Positions 1 to 10,700 of a stretch of 21,024 bases of DNA are shown piece by piece (the first letter of the stretch is position 1; each line of letters starts with the position of its first letter). Under the pieces are notes generated by a model that saw nothing but the letters and a program-made list of their open reading frames with translations, searched no databases and was not told where the DNA came from. The position numbers and the translations under genes are program-made. Origin of the DNA: Apostichopus californicus (Eukaryota; Echinodermata; Holothuroidea; Aspidochirotida; Stichopodidae); assembly GCA_020650975.1 (NCBI GenBank), contig JAIPMN010021908.1, forward strand, positions 1 through 21,024, written 5' to 3'.

Positions 1-1957
1 TAACAGCAGTTCTGAGCAAATTGGGTCGAAAAGAAATCTAAGCCCGAAATAAACATTCTAGACACTTTGCTAGAATGAGAAGGGAATGGATGTCATTGGC
101 CATAGAGGACGTACAGTGTTAAAAGGTTACCAGTGCATTTTGAGACATGGTAGATCAAGAGTGCTGAGGTTGTGTGGAGACAGGTAAGTGAGGAGCCGAG
201 TAATGTTCTGCTGAGGCACCGCTGCTGTAACAGAACTTACAGTAAGTGGTATGATTACAAATTTTGTACCCAGATTGTCTAATTTCATTTTTCTGCAAAC
301 AATTATTTGTCATGAAAGAAAGAGAAACTTCCAAACAGATTGGTATTTTCTCCAACATTTTATTTCCATGTAGGAGAGATCATATTTACAGTAGACAAAG
401 TGACTTTAAAGTGAGTAATGTGCATCTGTAGTGAAACAAAGACAGGCAATAAATCAATATTCTGAAATATAATTTCAACAAGAAAGTTTTCAACAATCTT
501 TCTAACATTAAAATCATCGCTAAAGTGTGTATATCCTATCTAACATTTAAAGTCTGTGAAAGGATTAAGAAATTATGTTGTACATAGAATAATAAGACAA
601 ATAACTTGGATGATTTCCATCTTCCGTGGAATATTTCAACTTTATACCTGTTTTCTGACGAGAAAAGGCACCGGGCACGGTTAAGAAAATTGTGTCATGT
701 AGGTTGTTATTAATACTAGACTTCCTTTAATATAATTCTTAGTTTATTCACTGAGAAACCAAACTGGTTGTCCTGAAGAAAACAATTTCTACAAATATAG
801 ATACAAATAGTTATTTGTTGCTGTAACAGCAATCAAAACAACACATATTTTTTTTCCCTACAGCCTGCAACAAATACTATCCATAATAAGGTCACTAAAA
901 AATACTGGTGTGTGTAGAGAGAGCTATTATAGTTTGATATAAGGTACATAACAACACTCTTCTATGTGCAGGAAACGGATGCCCTGGTTACATAATTTGG
1001 AGATGTCAGACTGTTTTGGAAATCATTTCAAAATGAGGTATCAATATTACGACATTTATAAAAGTACAGAAATACTTTGGTTGTACCATAGACAGTTAAA
1101 CGAAGTATAGGCCCCAAATTATGGCACGCTATAATTGCTAGAAGTTTTCAAAAACTACTTTCCTGGAGGTCTTTACTCTCCAAATTGTTTTCAGACATTT
1201 TAAAGGATCACACAAGATGACTGAATGTACAAGTGAGGAAATTTCCTTGAATGTTGTAATAAAAACAGTTTAATAATTTGACCGAAGGTGACCATATTTG
1301 AATATCTAGCATTTTTGGGGCCAATACAGCATACCTTTAAACATAGCTCATCTCCACACTCAACAGAGAATGCCCCTGATATTTATAGAAACATGGCTAA
1401 TCGAATTTCTCTTCGGATACTGTTGTCTGTTTACCTGTACAGAGAAATCCTGTGAAGTTCTTCGTATCAAACTCCTTATCATATTAGCTGTGACTGTAAA
1501 CAAACGTACCATACATTACAGCTTCTTACATGTGTGGTACTAAATTTAACAATAGCAGGATTAACTGATGCACATTATCTAAGATTCTGTTAATCCAAGT
1601 TTAACTGAAATGCTACTTGCTCCTTTCGTCTTTTTTAAGATGTCTCACTGTAATTTCAGCATAATCTTAGATTCTAGCAAACCAAAGTTCTTTTAACGCA
1701 ATAACTTTCATAAGATCTACCTCTAACTTTTGAACAAGATTTGTCGACAAAAAATTTTTCTTCAAAAAATGGATTTCATTTTTTGTCTTCTGCATAGTAT
1801 TCTGGAATGTTTGGTAAAATGAATAGCTTAACTTGCTGTGTAATTCTAACAACATTTGAGAGACATTGTGTATCGTTCAACTGATGCGTCACTTCTTTAC
1901 CTTGTCGTAATGTCAACAATTTCACAGAAAAATATATTAGCTAATATTTTCAACAGA
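1..1957. other. Gene-free AT-rich stretch
   Basis: No protein, RNA gene or transposon is recognised. Open frames at 155-358 and 1667-1855 (minus) have no recognisable content. A 29-bp segment at 1158-1186 resembles 17138-17167. Confidence 0.5.
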
Positions 1958-2096
1958 GCAATGAACTGTTGACTACACTAAATACATGTAGAAACCATGA
2001 CATGAAAGTAATGAATTGTTGCTTTACTCATATGTAAACCATGGCAACAAACTGATGAGTTGTTGAGTTAGTGTATCACCAAACATGACGACAAAA
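1958..2096. repeat. Decayed three-copy tandem repeat, about 45-50 bp per unit
   Basis: Approximate units at 1958-2007, 2008-2051 and 2052-2096 share the skeleton AATGAAnTGTTG ... AAACCATG(A/G)CA. In unit 3 it reads CTGATGAGTTGTTG ... AAACATGACG. Similarity is partial and judged by eye. Confidence 0.5.
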
Positions 2097-4303
2097 TAAT
2101 TTCTTCCTTGCGAAGTCATGAACGTATACAACTTGTCATTTTACCCCAATATGACTATCACAATAAAGTGATTTAAATAATCCAGCATTTTGATCAACTT
2201 GGTGAATTACTGATTGTTAATAGTACATAACTAACAGTTTTTTACAAAAATGGTGACAATACACAGTACATATACTATGCTATTTCCTAAACGGCAAAAT
2301 TCTGCATATTTAAAGTGACATAACATATAACATAGGTTTGTGAGTAATATCAATCATTCCATGACACTAACATATATTAAAGTAATGCCAGATAAAAATG
2401 TGCTCATAAATGTATATGATAATTTTAATACTTCCCAGGCTCTTAAGCAGATCAAATATTTTCCTTAGGTATTTCCTCTTTCTGACACCTCCAATAAATG
2501 TTTCCCTGGTTTAAGTTTGGAATGCCAATTAGTAACATTTTATTCCTGAGGCATATGTCAACAAGTGGGACCATAACTAAACAGTCTTTGCCGCATGGGA
2601 GACATTTGAAAAAGAGACATTTAAGAAAATAGTGTATCCACTTGGTTTTTATATCTGTAATCTCTAAACATTCAGTTCATATTGTACAGAATTTTTGGAT
2701 GTTTTTTTCTTTCAAGGAAATGTCCTTACTCGCATACAGTTTCTACCACACACTTCAATTGATTTAACCTGCCGATGGAATGCCAGTTTTTCTACACTTA
2801 AGGGAATACTCTCACCGCTGACGTTGCTTGTAATGTTCTGCATCTTTAGGTCGAAAACTACATCCTCTTAGCATTCTCCATCACAATGTTATGAATTTTG
2901 AAAATGAGAAATATTTTGTTAATGCATCTGGCAAGAGAAAAGTGAATGTCACCATGGTAACTAGGTTGAAAAATGTCTTTCTTTTCTCATTAAAATATAT
3001 TTCAATAATTTATCCAGTGACGAAAAATAATATTTCTGTAAATTGAGTTGCATTTTGACGGAATTCTAACCATAGAGAACAGGGTTGTAATGCTAAGCAA
3101 ACATTCCAAATAAATGAAGTTTCAAGGATACCAAAATGGCCTCATTAAGTAAAGGTTCTAAAGAATGTCTAAACAGATGAAATTATATCAGCACTAACCA
3201 ACCAAGGTCCACTTCTTCAAGAAGATATTGAGATGTATGGAATATTTTTCTCTTCAAAATATATTTTACATTGTCTGTCATTGGAATAACTTTGTAGATT
3301 TTTAACATATTATGAACAGTTACAAAAAGGATGTGTTTTTTTCGTGTTAGTTCAGACAAATTAGGATAAAATTGTCGTTTGGAATTCAGGTGGCCCTATC
3401 ATTATGAACAACAACAGTGACACACAGTATTGTACTTTTTTACCAGATCTTACTGAAACATTCCAATTTCGCTTATTTTACAATTGAAATAGAGAAATAT
3501 GTTCTTGTTTGCTGTTTTACCAGCTGTGTTTGTTTCTTAATCAAGGTTCTGAAAGCTAATATGACCTGTTTTAAGCTTTAAAGCACAGAATGTTTTACAG
3601 ACCTTAAAATATATGGAAGTTATTACACAATTTCCAAAAACACAGTTTCTGCCCTTGAGTTTAATGTGGTCAAGCGAAACACACTGAAGTTAAAAATATG
3701 ACCTATAGCCATAAATAAGATGGTTGGAAAACTGACCACTCCTATCCTAATAAAACAAAAGGCAATGTTATACCTCTTAGTTTTGTCTGGGAGTTTAGAA
3801 ATTAGTCGTAATTTTAAAATTTCAAGTCAAAGTTGTAACTGCTGAGGCAGTGAAGAAACTATTCACCAGTAGAGTTCTCGAATAAGAAAATATCGCAAGA
3901 ACATGACAATTTATTTACTCCATTTGCCAAAAGAAATGTTTTCGCTTTCCTCTACCGCCCAACAGTACATAAGTCCCCAACTTAATAAGAGCCCAACAAA
4001 TGGTAAAAACTCATGGAAAGTACAATCAACACTGTTGAAAATTTCCAATGAAATGTTTCCAATATCCTAGGCATGGTTTACTTGTAACCAAAGAAATGAC
4101 ATAATAAAGAAAATAAAGATAAAAATTCAATAAAAGACATACATTAAAACAAAAATTCTACCCAATATCTAAGAATCCATCATAAGAGTGTTAGGATTAT
4201 TAAAATGATAAATATAATGCTATATCATTAATGATGAACAAAATATGATAGAACCAAGAGAAGATGAAAATGACAAACTTAACCTTATCAGATAAAGCAT
4301 TAT
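2097..4303. other. Gene-free AT-rich stretch
   Basis: No gene or clear repeat is seen. It may be intergenic or part of a long 3' UTR of the minus-strand gene; the sequence does not decide. Confidence 0.5.
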
Positions 4304-4855
4304 ACCCAATGACACCCCTAACCATGCCAGGATGGTACAGCATACCAAACGACACCCCTAACCATGCCAGGATGGTACAGTATACCAAACGACACTCCTA
4401 ACCATGCCAGGATGGTACAGTATACCAAACGACACTCCTAACCATGTCAGAATGGTACAGAATACCCAATGACACTCCTAACCATGTCAGAATGGTACAG
4501 AATAACCAATGACACCCCTAACCATGCCAGGATGGTACAGTATACCAAACGACACTCCTAACCATGTCAGAATGGTACAGTATACCAAATGACACCCCTA
4601 ACCATGCCAGGATGGTACAATAACCAATGACACTCCCAACCATGTCAGAATGGTACATAATACTCAATGACACCTCTAACCATGCCAGGATGGTACAATA
4701 CCCAATGACACCCTTAACCATGCCAGGATGGTACAGAATACCCAATGACACCCCTAACCATGCCAGGATGGTACAGTATACCAAATGACACTCCTAACCA
4801 TGTCAGAATGGTACAGAATACCCAATGACACCCCTAACCATGTTAGAATGATAGC
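4304..4855. repeat. 40-bp minisatellite, about 14 units
   Basis: Units beginning GACAC start at 4311, 4351, 4391, 4431, 4471, 4511, 4551, 4591, 4629, 4668, 4707, 4747, 4787 and 4827. Most are 40 bp, with two or three at 38-39 bp. Each has ACCAT-N6-ATGGT, a small inverted repeat, and many have GGTA..TACC just after it. Two subtypes occur: GCCAGG and GTCAGA in the six central bases. The last unit is degenerate. Because 40 is not a multiple of three and the minus strand has few stops, open frames up to 88 codons run through the array. They are by-products and not genes. It lies about 2.8 kb beyond the CARHSP1-like stop codon. Confidence 0.96.
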
Positions 4856-6204
4856 AGGATCTTTCTCCATAGGCTTGTTTTATTTTGTAAGTAAATCAAC
4901 ACTGAAAAATTGACTGAGAAATTCTAAAACAAATTATACAGTTTTTTGACAAGATCTTACCTCCACCAAATAACCAATGTTAAATTCTCAGACAGAGAAA
5001 CAGGACACTATATACAAAAACTCATTACGAAAGGAGCTAAAAAGAAAAGACTTTGAGGAAAGGTTTAAAAACTTTTGACTATCATGTCAAATCTGTTTAG
5101 CACATCACAGAGCAAAACCCCCATAAAAGGATTATCTTAAGCCCTCAATTATGGCAGATTATCGGACCTGCTCTTCATTGTGCAAGGTGTTTAATACATC
5201 ATCAACTTCTTTCACTGTATTACAAACAAACAAAAACACCCATCAAAATATTTCTCAAGAGGGAAATTAAACCATTCCTATCCCTTACAGCAACCCACCC
5301 TTTTCAATAGTGTCTATCATATTTTGAAGCCACACTGTTCCATTTAATATTAATCTACAGTATGTCCTTTTTCCATAATGACCCAGACAAAAACAGGTAC
5401 TGTTAGTTTTACAAAACGGCTGAAAGTACTTTTCATTATGATATTTCAAACTTTATAATTTCTACTGTATGATTACATAATTTTGAATTCTGTCAAACTA
5501 CAGAGGTTAAGGAAACTAATGTCAGCTATTACAGCAACCCTACTTTGACTCCCGATTCAGAAAAAAATAGGTCACAGGGATTCCGACGAACTTTCCCATT
5601 TAGAGTATGCCAAGTCTAACGAGCAGACCAATATCAGTTTTTGTGCCCAACTTATGCAAATTCATTACCCCAATAATACATAGGCTAACAGTGTTGAAAA
5701 ATCCAGTGACTTGGTGCTATACCCATCCGTTGGTGCCTTTGGTTTTTTGTGGGGGGGGGTTGTTTTTTTGTTAAGAAACATCATTTGATATAGTCACTCC
5801 ACCGAGAAGATTGAACATAAAAAATGACCCGCATAAAAGCCCTCTAACCTACTCCCCCTCCCCCCCTCCCAACCCTCTTCCTAACCTATACAAGTCTCAA
5901 ACTACCTAGAATAATAGTATGACTGAGTGATGATCAAAAAAACAGTTTTGGTAGAAGCTTTCACTCTACTACAAATATAACAGGAAAAAATCCAACACTT
6001 TTTGGGGAGAGTTTGGAAGTGAATTTCAGCTTGTACCCCATTAAAACTTTAACATTTCTTCAGATATCACTTTGAAAAGTCAGACATTAACACTTCCTTA
6101 TAGAGTCATATTTAAAATTATTTTAATAAATTGGAAACTGGAATAGAGGTGACCCTGTAAATTAAGGAATATTTTCATATAATGCAACGATTGGGTACTA
6201 TATG
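4856..6204. other. Gene-free stretch with homopolymer tracts
   Basis: Contains a G10 run flanked by T-runs at about 5740-5770 and a C/T tract at about 5852-5880. Nothing else is recognised. Confidence 0.5.
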
Positions 6205-6317
6205 TGTTCTACTCACAATAATATATATGCAGTCATTCCTGTAGTGTACCAAAGACAAGACAACAACCCTGTAAAATGTTCAACAGTAAACTTTCTAATT
6301 ACAGAGAGGGTGTCATT
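6205..6317. repeat. Two-copy direct duplication, unit 1 (113 bp)
   Basis: Begins TGTTCTACTCACAATAATAT and ends GGTGTCATT. The adjacent unit at 6318-6419 repeats it with small deletions (for example an 8-bp AAGACAAC-type gap) and a few substitutions. The 83-codon open frame at 6202-6453 merely reads through the duplication. Confidence 0.93.
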
Positions 6318-6419
6318 TGTTCTACTCACAATAATATATGGAGTCATTCCTGCAGTGTACCAAAGACAACCCTGTAAAATGTTCAACAGTAAACTTCTAA
6401 TTACAGAGAGGTGTCATTT
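6318..6419. repeat. Two-copy direct duplication, unit 2 (about 102 bp)
   Basis: The tandem partner of 6205-6317, sharing TCTACTCACAATAATATATG, GTGTACCAAAGACAA, CCCTGTAAAATGTTCAACAG and TAATTACAGAGAGG. Small deletions distinguish it, so the duplication is not brand new. Confidence 0.93.
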
Positions 6420-7637
6420 GGGTAATGACGCGCCTCTATCAGACTTAATGTAGAACAAAAGATTTCCGTGTCTTGGCAATGAAACTTGTCCAAATGGGTC
6501 TCTCCAGATTATCTACAGAGATATGCTATCATATCGGTGCTAACGTGCATAATATTTACAGATCTCCAAATCAAAGGAACAGGATCCCGTGAATGCAGTC
6601 ACCAGGGAGAGAACATGCACACTGCACACAGACACGCTGGGTGATTGACTAGCTCAAGGTTCCACCTGTGAAGTTTGGCCAAACTAAATACGGTGCTTTA
6701 TAGAACACAAGATGCTTAAAGCAATTAGTTTTGACCTGAAACATCGAAAATATGTTTCGAAAGATATCTTCAATAATTATGGACAAAACCCACTTCTACA
6801 GTGTGCACTGAATTTATCCCTAACCACTTTTTGTGACATTAGATATGTCGTATGGGTACAAAAGTACACTTGGTATGTTTGAAAAATGCTGGGAAAAGGA
6901 AAGTCCCAAAGATCATTGGTGGAAAGTCACAACTATCAGTTTTCCCAAATCAGCGCTGCCACGTCGAGGTAGACATAGCTAATACCCTGAAACTTCATTG
7001 AAAGCCGATGGTTAGCCCAACCTCGCTGTGACAGCACTGTAGCCTTCCGAGACCAATTAACAACAGCTAGTTGAGGAAATATCATACATATTCTGAGAAA
7101 CTGAGAGGGATGTACACAGCATCATTGAAGCATAACACCTCACATCCTCTAAATTAAAAAGTAATTTCACGCAACGTTCCCAAAAAATTTTAAGATGTGA
7201 AAGGTTTTGTTGTACCAAGTAATATTGTTGTAAATTTCCAATGATATAATGCTTTAAACAGAAAAAGAAAAAAAGGGTGTTGTTGTCTTCAAAAATTTTG
7301 TCAAGACAACTGCATATAATTGTAAAGATTATTATTGACTCATTACCAGCGCTTTATCAATATCCATGATTACAGTATGTGGTCATTAACAGGTAACTAG
7401 ATCGACGGCTATAGTCGATGGTGTAATTAACTAACGCACTTTTCTTTTCTTTCTTTCTGTTTTTGTCATTTCTGACTCTCCTCTTGTGATTCATAGTATT
7501 ACCTGAGAACTTCACTGATGATGTGTGTCTGCTCTGTTGCAAGAAAGAGCAAAGTAAGAGGTGCTCTACTTGTGCAAGACAAAGTGTTAAGGCTGAGAAA
7601 TCTGTTTTTTTTGGGGGGGTCCGTGAGTTGGTGGAGA
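6420..7637 (-). other. Proximal 3' UTR and downstream flank of the CARHSP1-like gene
   Basis: Directly follows the TGA at 7640-7638. The first bases transcribed include a C7A8 tract (plus-strand T8G7 at about 7603-7620). No single polyadenylation signal stands out, so the UTR length is unknown. Confidence 0.45.
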
Positions 7638-7794
7638 TCAACCGTCTGGGTCCTCCCATCGGTGATGTTTGGTCCCTGGTGCTAGGTGAGTGATGATGAC
7701 CTCTACCGCTTGGACCTTGGACCTCTTTGGAGGTATGGGACATTCTTTGTAAGTCACATGGTCACCTGTCCTCGGCACATACTCTCCTTCGACG
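7638..7794 (-). CDS. CARHSP1: CARHSP1-like coding exon 3 (end of cold-shock domain, tail and stop)
   Basis: The exon starts after a good acceptor (tctctttcccag, 7806-7795) and its first base completes Asp82. It continues with [15 protein letters not shown] (human VEGEYVPVEGDEVTY), then IPPK, QAVEV and [10 protein letters not shown], and stops at TGA 7640-7638 after the tail WEDPDG. Human CARHSP1 has W-SGHVISS in the tail position, so only the last few residues are divergent. The longest open frame over this DNA (an ATG at 7743) reads a different frame and is not the protein. The 3' UTR follows below 7638; no polyadenylation signal can be singled out, because AATAAA/ATTAAA-type matches on the minus strand are common in this AT-rich sequence. 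Confidence 0.93.
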
Positions 7795-10700
7795 CTGGGA
7801 AAGAGAAGAGAAAAGAGATCAAATCAAGACGACCAGTTTCACATTTAAAGTAGCTTTTGTTTTCTTGCATTAATTTTAACTTTTCCACACTGTGCACACA
7901 GGGGTGCACCAAACATCCCACATTACTGTAGGGAATGGAAGGTATTTGATAAACTAACAATCTGCAAACTTTTAGACCCATCAGACTCCCACCCCTGTGA
8001 TTGAATGCTCAGAACCCACAAAGCTACAGTAGCTTAGAATATGGACATCGACTAACTCTGGAAACTGCAGATAAACTCTCAGATGCCTGTGAGCCACATT
8101 GGATTGTGCCAAATAGTCTGTAATCTACCAAGCAGTATCCCACATTAGAAGGATGTTTAACAAAGGGCAAGGATGTGAGTAGAATTTGTTGGCCTACTCG
8201 TCAAGAAGCACCAGCGAACGTGTCCGCTTGTACGTTGACACATGAGCCTTACCTGACTTTATATCTTCTATCCTAGAGTACAGTACTTTAGCAAGATATT
8301 TTCCAGTTTCCTAGACAACAACATCCAGAGGATGTAATAAGATAGCTGGTAATTTACTTCAATATTAAACAACTTCGTCCTTACAAAAACATATCCAATT
8401 ACGTTCTTATGGCTTAATGACATTACTGCGTCATCGCTTCGTTTAAAATTAATCTTTACAGACAGGTGAGATTCTTCAACAACAAAAAAATCATAATTTT
8501 GACTTTTGGCTATATATGAGGAACAAAGCCTGTCTGTTTCAATATACCAAACCAGACACTTAATTAAAAGATACACAGCGTGTACCGCAGGGCAACCAAT
8601 GTCGTGGCACTGCATAAACAAGATGCATATTCTGGACTGCAGCATTTATCAAAGAGGTAACATTATTCTCTATCATCAACATTAGAGCTCACCATTATTT
8701 TCTAGTGCTCAGTAATATACGGGGGCATTGAATTTTCATCCAAGAATTTACCTTAAATTCTATGGTTCTAGTAGCAATATTGAACAAATAAATTTTCAAC
8801 TAAATGTTTTCACACTACCTATGGTTTTGGACATAATCGACGTCTAACTGTACGGTAAAAAGTAAAAATGTCAAATTTCTGACATTCCATCAGAAACAGA
8901 ATTTGGTCTACTCGATAAATGTCCCCCCTTAGCAGTGGCGGAGCGTCCATACAGTCAGATGATGCCCCCCCTGACAGACTCAAATGGACTGCTGGCGCCC
9001 TTTTCAGCTTTTTACCACTTTTTACTTATTCACGATTATTGACTTTTTTATTGCGTCTCAAATACCTTTTGACATTTGTCACATTTTGTTGGTGTAATTT
9101 TCTGACAAAATGGCAATACCTATTTATTCTTCGTTTATCTGCAAATTAGCAAGGCCCGGAAATGGTCATTTCCGGCGATCTAGGGAGTATCTTTACTCAA
9201 AAAATTTCTGTACACTCCGCGCCAACCTGTAATGGCGCCCTGCTTAGATAGTGTCGAAAGCGCCCCTACAGACCATTCTCACCCCCCCCCCGACCAATAC
9301 CCCTAGCTCCGCCACTGCCCCTTAGAAAGCTGGAAGAGAAATACATACTCAGAGACGTGAACGAAGAGTCTGTCAGTGGATTCATCTGGCGTGATGAATC
9401 CGTGGCCTCTCTTCTTACAGAACTCAGCGATGACTCCTGTCTTCTGTGGGTTGTCTGCGGCGGACCGAGACCTGTCGAGAGAGAAGAACAAATATCCGAT
9501 TTTAAGAGCAGCCGATTTTGTTGGCGGCATTACGGTACTTCTGGAAAAGCAAAGCTCTATGTTGTGTTCACTGGCACAACAGATATTTAAGATCTTGAAA
9601 AACCCTATTGATAAATATGGAAAGTAGAAAGAAATCCTCAATGTTAACTCTATATACTTTCATAACAGACCGTGTACTATGTCAAATTTGCCATAAACGT
9701 ATCTGGACAGAAATTTTTATTGACTGTTGATGAAATTTGAATACATATTGGTGTGAAAAGAAACACTTGATATAGTCGGTTATTAGGACTAGAAAAAAAT
9801 CAAGTCATATTGATGGGAAGTAACATATGCCTAATATTGCTTAGACAATGGTTTGCTGCTATTTGATAATTAAAATTCCATGAAAATGTTGCTTGACTAT
9901 TCAAGTTTCACTATAAAAGGCCAAAAAAGGTATTAAACTTATTTACAACAGATGAAGCATTTGGTAAACTAACTTAATATAATATTTCTTATAAACTCAA
10001 TGTTTGCTGAATTACTTTTGATGCCCATTCTTGATTCCACTCGAGGCTGAAGAATCACACACTGTACCACACACAGTTCCATATATACCGTAGATCTAGC
10101 CGAGGGCACACACTGCACAAGACCAACACATACAAACATTTTACAATCATATTGAAGGCCTTGTTAATACGCCAAATCTCTGTATGAGAAGCATACAAAC
10201 ATCAAATTACAAAGTAAACTTAATTACAAAACAACCTCGATGACAGGTGACTACAATATGTGTGTACTACCCCAGAGAGAGAGAAAAGGTGTCAAATTCA
10301 AAGAACAATATTTGATATGTACAGAAAGGTATTTAATACCATGTGATGTAAACAAGCTCTTTTATACCCCCCATTGGTTTCTTACGAGAGTCAAACAAGG
10401 TTTGCCACCTTCTATAATCGTGTTAAATCTGTCAGGGTATATGTAGAGGGTTGTATTATTAAAGTCTTATACACAACTACTGTATTACCAAACTGAGTAT
10501 ACAGTAGAACAATGATGAAACACAAACATGTTTACATGACGGTGAGTTGTGCACTTAAAAAGTCTGTATTTACATCAGTTGCTTTTATATGTATATACTG
10601 AATATACTGTATATATACAGTATACTATAGTATGCATTATGTGTGTATATACAGTACAGTATATATACGGTATAGTTTATATACTACTGTAATACAGTCT

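Noticed and set aside
4200-4784. Minus-strand open frames with a repeating peptide (CTILAWLGVS..)
   Set aside because: They are produced by the 40-bp minisatellite cycling through three frames, without evidence of a gene.
4304-4855. CRISPR-like array
   Set aside because: The repeats are contiguous with no unique spacers, and the window is animal DNA.
5745-5770. G-quadruplex at the G10 run
   Set aside because: A single G-run; no four separated G-tracts nearby on one strand.
7357-7743. A 128-codon open frame (minus) as an independent gene
   Set aside because: It reads exon 3 of the CARHSP1-like gene in the wrong frame; the correct frame gives the conserved [17 protein letters not shown] sequence.
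9357-9627. Plus-strand open frames of 77 and 83 codons
   Set aside because: They are antisense shadows of exon 2, with no recognisable protein content.
9303-9641. A 112-codon open frame (minus) as a complete cold-shock protein
   Set aside because: Only 9471-9349 is exon. The N-terminal and C-terminal residues of the frame are translated intron, and the correct continuation is in exons 1 and 3.
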